From Chlorops oryzae (lineage: Eukaryota; Arthropoda; Insecta; Diptera; Chloropidae), in contig CM035808.1 of the NCBI GenBank assembly GCA_020466095.1, forward strand, positions 11,267,163 to 11,331,162: DNA of 64,000 nucleotides, read 5' to 3'. This document shows, piece by piece, positions 46,850 to 56,042 of this stretch; the first letter of the stretch is position 1, and each line of letters begins with the position of its first letter. Under the pieces are notes generated by a model, which saw nothing but the letters and a program-made list of their open reading frames with translations, made no database searches and was not told the origin of the DNA. The translations under genes and the position numbers were made by a program.

Positions 46850-47777
46850 GCAAACAACTCCGAACCACTGATGAACGAACCGAACTCATTGCTCCAGCCT
46901 CAGAGGCACGTAACCGTATCTTTTTATGTTCCCGAACACGTGGCGAGCGTAAAATCGAAAATAAATTTTTTTCTTCTCGCGAACTGCATTGGAACAATAA
47001 CAACAACAACAACAACCAAAATAAAAGTATGATCGAATGCAGAAATGCGAGAGGTAGAGAGGAAGAAAGATGAATTGTCACACAGCGGCCGCTGCTGCGA
47101 CGTCGGCGGAGTGCTCGACTGCGGCATGCAACAACGCAATTCGGGTTTTGATGTTTGTTTTGCTTTTCAATTTTTCGCTTTCAGCTCATCACGAAAGAGA
47201 AGCACGAAATCAAAACAAAACGGAAAGAAGTCGCAAGATACAACTGAGTTTCAAAAGCAAGAAGCAAAAGGCAAAAAAATTAAAAAAAAAAAAAAATTAA
47301 ATCTCATAAATTCATCTCAGCAGAACGATTAATGCGGAAATTTTCAAATCACTCCGAGTCATGAAACTCGTTTTCCTCACATTATTTTTTTTTTCTTTCA
47401 ACTTTGTTTCGCGCTTTATTCAACAAAACACTTGCCTTTTGATTGCTAAAACAAACTTTGCACTCAAACAATAAAAATTAAGATTTTTATTTAATCTTTT
47501 CGGGTTGGAAGATATTTTTATTCGACAGAAAACTCTATATTTTTGTCCAATTAATTAATTATTATTTAATCTTTTCATTTATCGCGTGTTGACTTTTCAC
47601 GGTTTAAATGAAGCAAAAAAAAAACATCCGTGCGCGATTTCACGGACGCAACCTCCCCGAGCAGAATTCAAAAACAAACTAAGCAGCTGTTGAAGTATCT
47701 GAAGGTATCTTTGGTGTCGGCAGTGCAGTGCATACAGTAAGTTATCGATAGAATTATTTGCTACTTTGTTATCGATA
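46850..47777. promoter_or_regulatory. candidate promoter region with two DRE sites
   Basis: The sequence is distinctly GC-richer than its surroundings at 46850-47150. It contains the E-box CACGTG at 46937-46942, (AAC)n at 46996-47017 and the palindrome CAGCGGCCGCTG at 47083-47094. Around 47630-47770 it shows cgtgcgcgatttcacggacg and two TATCGATA words at 47743-47750 and 47770-47777. TATCGATA is the DREF/BEAF-type element of fly housekeeping promoters. A third copy is at 48296-48303. Direction and transcript are unknown; a minus-strand start near 47.7 kb is one possibility. Confidence 0.35.
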
Positions 47778-48326
47778 TGAAATCAAATGAAAATTTTAAC
47801 GTTTTTATTTTTTGAACGGATCTTTAATTAAAGGGTGAAGTTTGGTTTGAAAAAAAATTTTGTTTTTTTGTTGAAGGTCGTCATTTATTTATTTATTGAT
47901 TATTTCTAAGCTTAAGATAATATAAATCGATCTGATAAGCTGTTTAAAAAATGATCTTACTCTAAGTAGAGTTCAGTAATATATTGTTTTTACTTCTATG
48001 TGGGGGGAAGTGGTGCATATCAGACCCGAATCTAAATATGGCCCCATCTGTCATATGAAAATGAAAAGGCTCCTGACGACTTCTTCCAAGCAGCTAAATA
48101 CATTTTATGCTTCTGATTTTTAAACAAATTTTTTCAAAATTTTAATTAATGGTTAAGAAAATAAATGTGAAAATTTTAAATTTCTATATTAAAATTATGG
48201 CAAAATTAGAATTTAAGAGATGGTCATATTTGGAACACGAGTTTTCAAACCTCGAAAGTCGCCACATTGAGTGTTGCTAAAATAATCTATAAAAGTATCG
48301 ATATTCTCTTGCTAATGGTATGTTAA

Positions 48327-49052
48327 GGGGACCTTCTGGTCTAGAGCACGAAAATTTAGGGTATTTTCATGATTTTTGTTTGGTATTAAGCCAAATAAAA
48401 AACGGTTTTCTAAGTATGCAGGCTTATTATATTCTTTATTGACAAAAAATAAAAAATGTTGTTGTAATTTTTTTTCTTTTTTGGTATTTTAAAAATGGCG
48501 TTGAAGTGGACCCTCTTTGAAAAAACACCTCCGTGGTGTGAAAGATTTTGGCAGTTCTGGTAATCGAAAAGAAAAAACAAAAATATGTTATTAATCAGAA
48601 TGAATGCGGCTATGGCAGGAACTAGAATAAAAAAAATTTTTTTTAAATTGACAAAATGGCGCAATTTTTTATTTCAACCATCAAAAACTCCCCTTTTTTT
48701 GACCGTTTTTTTTATGAAAAAATATGAAGTTCTTGAAATAAAAATTCGATTCTAGTTCGGGCCATAGCCATTGATGTTATGAATAATATATAAAAATCCC
48801 AGACAAATCGGTTCGATGGTTTTTTTGTTTTCATTCACACCAGGTCAAAAAAAGGGGTTTTGAGATAAACGCGTTCAAAGTTGCTTTGATCAAGAGCGCT
48901 GCCTGCTGTCTCCACCTACTAAAAAGGCTGTAGCAAAACAAATATTGTCAATATCTTCACGAAACTTTGCCAGCATATTCTTAAAAGTCTATTCCTCCGA
49001 AATATATAAAAAAAAAATCAATTTTCAAAAAATTCTAGACCAGAAGGTCCCC
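48327..49052. mobile_element. TTAA-flanked element with perfect 19-bp inverted repeats
   Basis: GGGGACCTTCTGGTCTAGA at 48327-48345 is matched perfectly in inverse at 49034-49052. TTAA flanks both sides (48323-48326 and 49053-49056). 726 bp with no transposase frame. The superfamily is piggyBac- or Kolobok-like by target only. Perfect ends suggest a fairly recent copy. Confidence 0.85.
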
Positions 49053-49081
49053 TTAAGTTTTCCTCTTTAACATGAGTAAAT

Positions 49082-49328
49082 CCTCATTTAATAACAATCG
49101 ATAAAAGCATAATTGGCTCAACCTTCAGCAGATTTATGCCCAGCTATTCCTAACCGAGGCCATCGAACAAATTATATTACGTATTATAAGTGTATGATCC
49201 AAATATGCTTAATGATACGTAATTATGTAAAATAGAATTAAGATTGTAAAACTTATTGTTAGACTCTTTTATCCAAGGAGTGATACAATAAATAAGAATA
49301 CTGTTTTAAAAAAAAAAAAAAAAAAAAA
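49082..49328 (+). mobile_element. 5'-truncated non-LTR retrotransposon tail, jockey-like
   Basis: About 245 bp ending in acaataaataag and a run of more than 20 A. ACATGAGTAAAT occurs directly before it (49070-49081) and directly after the poly-A (49328 onward), a target-site duplication of about 12-13 bp. The AATAAA at 49289, the poly-A tail and the variable-length duplication are the signature of target-primed reverse transcription. The tail sequence (attaagattgtaaaactta, ttgttagactc) resembles jockey-clade 3' ends as I remember them. No coding part is left. Confidence 0.75.
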
Positions 49329-49340
49329 CATGAGTAAATT

Positions 49341-49958
49341 GATTAAATAGCAAAAATTCTTAAGGGGTCAGAATTCTACGACTTTCCACTTGTAGCGACA
49401 CAAAAAACAAAATTTCAACAAAGCATTATAGTCATTGCAAACGACCCTAAATGGTTCGAAATCAATATAATTGGCAGAAACTGCGGGAAGGCAATCGAAC
49501 ACTTATTGCTAACTAAACACAAAAACGGCTTTGGATTTCCTCCAGTAAAATGCAATCACACATGAATATGTTAATGGGATGTAAATATAGCAGGAATGTT
49601 AGGACCAAGAACGGAATAAGTAAAAAGTAAAGAAAGATAAAAGGGGTTTCCCACTCGATTTGGTACCCTGAATCCCTGATTAACCAAATTGATTAGTACT
49701 CGAAATCAGCCTAAAGCATTTACGAAGATAAACGAAGCTCCAAATCTGAAATATTCGCTGGCATAGCATATAAAAAGCTGAGCCTGAACCGACTGTCTTT
49801 AGCTTTCTTTATGCATCTTGCATCTTGGGTTTTTGATTTTCAAAAATCAAAATGAGTTCCGTTAAGAATGTTTATTATTTTAACCACCCCACAATCTCTC
49901 AAACGGGTTTTTAATCACAATGAACCCGTCTAGCAATCCTATAAAGAGAAGATCTTTA
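49341..49958. other. no gene seen
   Basis: Non-coding AT-rich sequence between the retrotransposon tail and the MITE at 49960. Confidence 0.4.
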
Positions 49959-49959
49959 G

Positions 49960-50310
49960 TACACTGAGCGAACGTAACCATGATTTTTTTAAAAGGGCGC
50001 ATTGTTATTCACAGTCCTTTTGATTTTCGAGCAGAACAAAAATTTCAAAATAAAAATGATTGAGTCAACAACATTTTTGGTTGAATTGAAAGGAAATATT
50101 TTTAATTACATTTCTTTTCGTTCCATTTAAATCCATTTTTGAAAATTATCATTTCAATTCAACCTGAAATATGGTTGATTCAAAAGGAAAATTTTTTATT
50201 TTTTCAATAAGAAAAATCGTTAAAATTAAAAATATTCCTTGTTGAAGCCGTTTTGTATGTTTTTCCTTTTGATTTAACCAGTTTTCTGGTTGATTTTTTT
50301 CTCTGTGTAC
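49960..50310. mobile_element. possible MITE, TACACWGAG ends
   Basis: TACACTGAGCGAACG at the left and CTCTGTGTAC at the right are inverse over about 9 bp with one mismatch. Repeated GGTTGATT/AATTCAACC words lie inside. Short ends only, so this is tentative. Confidence 0.35.
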
Positions 50311-50894
50311 GGAGCAACTTGTATAAAAAATTAATGCACAAATGAAATTCCTTCAAAATCCAATACAAACAATCGTAAAAACAAAACCATCACAAATTTT
50401 ATTTTCCTCTTTATTCAATTGAATCGGAGCCGCGAATAACGGTGTACATAAGTAACAACATTCACAGTTTTGCAAATTTTCCATGCCAGTTAGTACTAAC
50501 AAAGTCATTGCACTTCTTTATGCTTCCGAATTGTTCAGAAATGTCCAAGAGTTGACCAAATAAAAATACTTTTTTGATAGCTCAAAGGGCTAGAGTACTA
50601 TTGACAGCGAAAGTCCGAAAAAATGTAGCCTACAACGTTATTCGCGGCTCCGCTTCAGTTGATGAAACCCCTTTTGTTCAATTGGTTTTGTTGACATATC
50701 GAAAAACTCCACGAAAGAGAACATACGACCACAGAATGAAGAAAAAAACTTCCGTTTCATAAAAAAAAAACTAAATTCGCACTTTAAAATGCATCATGAA
50801 AAAGTACGAAAAATATCAACACTGAAGACCGAATTGATCAGCTATGAGAGAATTGTTCTTGCACCTGTCAGATTGTCCTCGCATGTGCTTTTTG

Positions 50895-51168
50895 AGCGTC
50901 GCATTAGTTTTTTCGCCGAAGTATTCATGTTAAATGCGCGTAAAAAAAGAAAAATTATGTGAAAAGTGTTGTGAAAATGAAAACTCAAGTTCGTTTTTAT
51001 AAGAAAACATTATAAAAGTTGTGTAAAATGTGAAATTAAAGCGGAAATTAATGAAAGTGCGCAACGCGTTGGTTTTTCTTGTTCTTCTTTGTTCTTTTTT
51101 CTTTCGGGCGCGATTCGGTAATGAGAAATTTGTTGTTGCTGCAGAGTAATGTGTTCAGCTGGAGAGAG
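50895..51168 (+). other. possible untranslated first exon with GTAGGT donor
   Basis: The style resembles a fly 5' leader (gtgaaaagtgttgtgaaaat, aaattaaagcggaaattaat, gtgcgcaacgcgttgg) and it ends in ggagagag|GTAGGTTACA. No long open frame. A candidate start lies around 50895, but no TATA box or exact initiator is convincing. It would pair with the short exon at 51357-51428. No transcript evidence. Confidence 0.3.
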
Positions 51169-51356
51169 GTAGGTTACATTTTTTTGCTTCTATTCTGATA
51201 TTGAACGCAAACGATTGGGAGGGAATTGTCACAAATTATTTAATATTATGAAACAGTTGAGAAATTTTGCTTATGAACGAGAATGCATATGTACATGAGA
51301 GACACCGTTTGATAGCATTTTTGTCTGATATAATTTTTCTTTTTCATTTTTCATAG

Positions 51357-51428
51357 GTGCGGAGCTCCCTCTTTGGCTGAACAATTTATTTATTTCTTCA
51401 TTTCTACGTTAAATGTTTGTATAAATTG
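51357..51428 (+). other. possible 72-nt untranslated exon
   Basis: Preceded by a strong acceptor (ttttctttttcatttttcAT AG, ending at 51356) and followed by a strong donor (aattg|GTAAGTGC at 51429). The exon is non-coding. The left border of the large duplication falls at or next to this donor. Confidence 0.35.
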
Positions 51429-52499
51429 GTAAGTGCAATCATTTTCATTACATTTTTATTTGATTTATATTATTTGAATGATTATATATGAAATTTGGCA
51501 CCGCAAAACATTAAAACGAGCGGTTGATAAGAAGTTTGGGGCATTTTAATTCACTTGAAAATTGAAGTTTCGACTTTCGACTTAAATGGTTGTTGAATTA
51601 AACAAATTGCAGTATTTTATTTGCGGAAATATGCTTTTGTCCTACAATGAATACATAGTTAGTTAGTCTGTTCTATACCCTTTGCCATAAAAAATTCTGT
51701 AGAAAATCAGTATAACATCTGTACAGGAAAGCACTAGTGCAGTATGCACCAGAACTATTTTAGTACTTTTGGATAAAATTGGGTAAATTTGCACCAGTTA
51801 AATACTAGTGCTGTTTACGGGAAAAAGGTTCTAGAATCGTTGATTCTCTTCCCATTGTTCCTTAAGTAAATAATGGGAAGAAGCATTTATGTTCAGTCAC
51901 TATCGATTGATATGTTGTTCAACTTTAATGAACGCATATGATTATTCTAATTATCACTAGTATACTTATGGTGGAAGCTTATCCAAAAACTGCACTAGTT
52001 CTTCTAGTTCTGGAAAAAATTACTAGTTCTTTTCAGAGAATTGCCTAACTGTTTACTACAGGGTAGTTACGGAATCTGTGCGACTGCTGTTAGGACCCTT
52101 TATAGATATTATAAAAGATTCATAAAGCTTTTCACCATTCAGGCTTAATATGTATTTCGTGTAGCGTATTCGCGAGGAACATCGCGTAAAAATAATGCCA
52201 ACACTATCCTCTACATTTTCGGGCAACCTACAAGGAAGTGGAAGAGCCAAGAAAGCTCGCATCAATAACATCCATTAATTCCCTTATGGTACTTGAACAG
52301 AGAATTTCCCTTCATTCAAATTATTTGACGAAAACTTCTCAAAATTATGTTATATATTTACACCAAAAGTAAATACGGGTCGTAGAGAGAAATCGGGAGA
52401 CATTGGGACCCGGCTTTAATTCTAAGCCGGTCACAGATTTTATTATTTTCCCAATTTGTTTGTTTACTTTACCGGCTGCCAGCATTGTTCATCCATAGA

Positions 52500-52627
52500 A
52501 TAGCTGTCATTTCTTTGTGTTGGTAAACACAGACGCGTGTGAAGGTTGTACGCTCGTAAAAGTGAATATTTTTTTGTGATTTCGGAGAATTTTTTTGTTA
52601 TAAGGAGAAAACTTATATCTTTTGAAG
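52500..52627 (+). other. possible leader exon inside the repeat, GTAAGT donor
   Basis: Leader-like sequence (acgctcgtaaaagtgaatat, gtgatttcggagaat, tataaggagaaaactta) runs into tttgaag|GTAAGTATA at 52628. The same donor is kept in copy 2 at about 63252. With the open frame at 52819 downstream, it may form a small two-exon gene carried by the repeat. Start point unknown. Confidence 0.25.
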
Positions 52628-52818
52628 GTAAGTATATTTACTTACTTTTAAATTAAACTGAAATTCACGCTTAAATAACTAAATAAAAAAAAAGGCAACA
52701 GTAACCTGTGTTGAAAATGTAGAGAGAGTGAGCAATAGACATTCCGGTGTAAGGGAGGCTTGGGTATGCCCAATGCTCTCTCCTATATGTTTAGTAACAG
52801 AATGAATAAGTTGAGGAA

Positions 52819-52980
52819 ATGTCAGAAGAATGGTTGGATGAAGATGATGTGATAATGATTGACCGAAATTCTCAAATGAATGATTTTGGGCTCCTTAAAT
52901 TTAATACAAAAAAGACTGTTGTGCAGTCCGCAATGTGCAATATGTCGGCAAAACGAAGACATAGGTCATGCCACGGCTGA
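52819..52980 (+). CDS. hypothetical 53-aa acidic protein in direct repeat copy 1
   Basis: ATG at 52819 (context gaaATGt) to TGA at 52978-52980. The product begins MSEEWLDEDDVIMIDRN, acidic at the start and basic at the end (SAKRRHRSCH). It is preceded by a possible acceptor (atatgtttAG at about 52793). In copy 2 the equivalent start at 63445 is followed by TAG after four codons and there is a one-base difference further on, so only this copy is open. A TAG|GTCATG donor-like site near 52968 could join it to another exon. I do not recognise the protein; it may be a chance frame. Confidence 0.3.
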   Translation: MSEEWLDEDDVIMIDRNSQMNDFGLLKFNTKKTVVQSAMCNMSAKRRHRSCHG

Positions 52981-53571
52981 GTTAGTCACATTTGATAAAT
53001 TATTGGTTGTCCAAGCCTCCCTACTACAGGGAGCATTGCATTTTCCTAGTTGAAGTATTTTTAACCGTGGCGCATAACTTTTTTTAATAGTTCAAATCTT
53101 CATTTATCACATTTTTGTCCGCTCTACTGTTGAGAGGCTTAGGTTACCAGGATTGTAAAATTTCTAATATCCCTGCAGATATGAACATGGTTATCCATTA
53201 AAAAAAAACTCAATTTTATATGATTATTTTACTTTTATTGATAAGATAGTATCCTTAATTAATTGAGTGTTTCGATGTGCAAAGAGCAAAAAAAAATTAT
53301 CATTTCAGTACATCAGTACAAAAATAAACTTCTATTTGAAGTCATAAATTGATTAGAAGGGGTTAACTTAATTAATAAAAATGTTTTGACCCCCATTTTT
53401 CTAACAAAAATATCTCTTATTAAAACAAAATTTTTATCCAGTCAAATAATACTTAAACTCTTTGCAATGTACTTGTATTGCGTGACTAAAAAGACAAACT
53501 AAACAGAAAAATAAGTAATGCCTCTATGGTCGTCTGAGATTAAAAATTAAAAATATTATTTCTGTGTGCTG

Positions 53572-53653
53572 ATGTCGACTGGCAGCACGCAATGCCACCG
53601 ACGCGCATCAACAACAATATGTGGGACATTGTTATTTGTCATTCTATTGTTTA
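53572..53653 (+). CDS. candidate first coding exon of a secreted or membrane protein
   Basis: ATG at 53572 (gctgATGt) opens 27 codons: a polar start (MSTGSTQCHRRAS) and then a hydrophobic run (TICGTLLFVILLF) typical of a signal peptide or signal anchor. The exon meets a consensus donor, ttta|GTAAGT at 53654, leaving phase 1, which is common just after signal peptides. Beyond the donor the frame continues without obvious meaning. The upstream end of the exon is not clear; leader exons at 50.9-51.4 kb are possible partners. The remaining exons would lie beyond the window or in parts I could not recognise. No homology was recalled. Confidence 0.4.
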
Positions 53654-53659
53654 GTAAGT

Positions 53660-54945
53660 CTTATCTTGCAAAAAATAACAAATTACCCTTTCTCAATTTA
53701 TGTTTACTTTTTATGAGGAATCTGAAAGCCATTCCAATAAAGAGAACACAAAACGAATTCGCATTATTCCCACCATCGTGACAATGCCAATCAAATTATT
53801 TCGATAAGATGGTCGAATAAGAAAAGAAGGCTTACTCTTTAAAATTTGTCAGTATCAATCTCTAATTTGGGAAGTCATCTATATAGACCCTTTTTTCAAT
53901 ACAAGAAAAGGCTTTGAATTTGAATGACTTAAGTCAAATCCAGCGGTGCGAGTAAGAAGCTTCATCATACTCCTTACAAAACGTCAAGACCAAAATCTTC
54001 TGCTCTAGGCATTCAAATCATTTAGGTCATTTAAGGACGTCCTTCGTCTTCTAACAGACACAAATTCGAAAACATATTTTTTCAATAAAATGAAAAAGGT
54101 CACTATTGCAAATGAGTTGAGAATTTGGATCTCTGACCTTGCCATTTTATATTGTTTCATTTGCATGACTCGAAATTTCTTTAGTATCACATCTTCTCTT
54201 CTTTTCATAAATTTTGCCTTTTTCTTTCAAATTTAGCTGACTTGAAAATTCTTGTTTAAATAAAAAAAAAACCGTTATTTGATATTTCTAAAAACAGTTT
54301 CTTGATCGAAAAGTTAATTTCCATTGATGTCCTTAAGTCTAGACTGAATCTATAAAAGTAAGCAGAAGTAAGGATATTTTATTTCATTCGTGGGAGTTGT
54401 TATTTTGCTCTAAGGAACTGAAAGTTTTAAGCTCACATTCATACGTCCTAAAAACATATTTTCCTTCATCAAAAAAATCAATAGCCGAGCATTTGAAAGG
54501 ATTTCAGCACTTTTTCAAAAACCTCAAAAATACTTGATGGTTGTTCTCTTGACATTATATTCGAATTATTTGAAGATTTGAATATCTCTGCAAAATTATT
54601 TCATTATTAGACAGAGTTCTAAGAAAATTTACATGTTTGCAAACTGAAATTAATTAATGAACTTGAGCTTTAAAGCATAAATGAAGTTGTATACGTTTAG
54701 AATGGCACAAGCGTCGTATTAATAACATTAATTAGACTTGATTTGCAATGCGTATACGCACTGTTGGATCTTCTTCCTTACTTTGCAAAACGTGTGTTGC
54801 CCTTTTCTTAATCTCTTTCCTTTCAACTAGTTCCCAAGCAGTTGCTTACACTTTCGTACAAAAAATTTACCATCGCTTAAAAACATTTTATTAAACTATT
54901 TCGGGGTCGTGAAAAACAAAAATTCGTTTATTTTTCCACAGATTA
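53660..54945. other. no further gene seen (possible intron)
   Basis: AT-rich non-coding sequence. If the exon ending at 53653 is real, this is the start of its downstream intron. Confidence 0.35.
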
Positions 54946-54951
54946 CCTTTT

Positions 54952-55325
54952 GAGGAGGCCTGTCTGTCTGTATAAAGTTTTCTTATCGAAAAAGTTGAGC
55001 TATGTGTATTCAAGGGCACGAGAATGGACTTGTTCCGACCATTTTTAAGGGTACTTCCAGTACTAGAGTCTTCAAGGAAAATCAAAAAAACCACTCTAAA
55101 ACCGGAAGCTTTTAATATATTTTGGATGAAATTCGATATGTGAACATATTTTTATTTCAATAATTTTCAAAAATTCGAAAAGTAGGCTTGGCAAATGGGC
55201 GGTTTTTATAAAGAAATTGAACAAAATTCATATGGGGCGCCTTTTGGCCTTAAAAATCTCTAAAATACTTTATCTTGGGTAGTCTCGTTTGGCCTCGCCT
55301 CACTATGGTATAACACCCTTAAAAT
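54952..55325 (+). mobile_element. mini-me/DINE-like repeat, 5'-truncated
   Basis: Begins inside the GTCY tract (ggcctgtctgtctgtataaa) and continues tcttatcgaaaaagttgagc, gggtacttccagtactagag, gggcggtttttataaag, catatggggcgcc and ends atggtataacaccctta. Order as in 45020-45671. Old copy, front part missing. Confidence 0.55.
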
Positions 55326-55850
55326 CTTTAAGCTTCACATGAAGGACTGTCGTTTAAAGTATAAAAAGACTTTCATGCGAAAATCTCAGGTTCTGTAAAC
55401 TAGTTATTTATTTACTTATATACATATAGCTTAAGTAATAAATTACTTGGCTAGAAAAAGGTTTAAAGCACTAGCATCTAAGGCCTTCGGCTAGCTCTGT
55501 AAACTACTGTTATCAAAAGTTGCTCAATTTCAAATCAAATTTTAAAATTAAAATTTCTCAAGAAACTAAAATGTGAAAATTTCTTCTGCAACACTTCAGG
55601 CAATGATTTAAACAAGAAATTCTTATCATTTTATACAAATTTATTCAAGCAATTGCCTCTTCTCTTGCCTGCAAAAATTTCTCTCAACCGATCACAAGAA
55701 AAAGAGTCTTAAACTCAAATGTCGCCGTGTCTTAACGTATGACGAATCTTTTGTTGTGCTATGTCAACCGACTTAAATACCTACATGTACATATGTATAA
55801 CTCATGCCAATATAAGGCAAAACGATAGTTGGGAGCTTTGTGGAATATCG
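55326..55850. other. no gene seen
   Basis: AT-rich non-coding sequence between the mini-me copy and the minus-strand exon candidate. Confidence 0.4.
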
Positions 55851-55853
55851 TAT

Positions 55854-56040
55854 TCAGGAATGAGTGTGCCGCAGCACGTTTAACGTCTGCGATAGGAATG
55901 TTTGTCCTGTCTGATTTAAATATGTTTGTATTTGTGGCGCCAGAGAAATTTGTATATCGTCGGTGGAATTGCTGCGACTGTCGTTGACTTGAACACCCGG
56001 AGGCATGGCGGTAAAGCTGACTGAATGACTGACGACGCGA
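55854..56040 (-). CDS. candidate exon with a 50-aa open frame (CDS 56006-55854)
   Basis: On the minus strand a good acceptor (tctttttgtctctttcAG, AG at 56042-56041) is followed by 34 nt and then an ATG in a favourable context (ccgccATGc). The frame MPPGVQVNDSRSNSTDD... runs 50 codons to TGA at 55856-55854. Codon choice (GTC AAC GAC AGT CGC AGC) looks like coding sequence, in contrast with the AT-rich surroundings. The alternative frames are less plausible. It could be a terminal coding exon of a minus-strand gene or a short uORF exon. I do not recognise the protein. Confidence 0.35.
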
Positions 56041-56042
56041 CT

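Larger units (their letters stand above)
51429..53380 (+). repeat. large direct repeat, copy 1
   Basis: About 1.95 kb matching 62095-64000 in the same orientation with scattered substitutions and small indels (for example copy 1 has ttctcttcccattgttgattc-like sequence near 51841 that is about 15 bp longer). Similarity begins near 51429 and runs at least to 53380, where copy 2 leaves the window. It contains multiple CTAGT words (actagtgcagtatgcacca, aatactagtgct), a GTAAGT donor at 52628, a 53-codon open frame at 52819, and a pair of inverse words (gggaggcttgg at 52755, ccaagcctccct at 53014). No recognised transposase. Confidence 0.85.
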
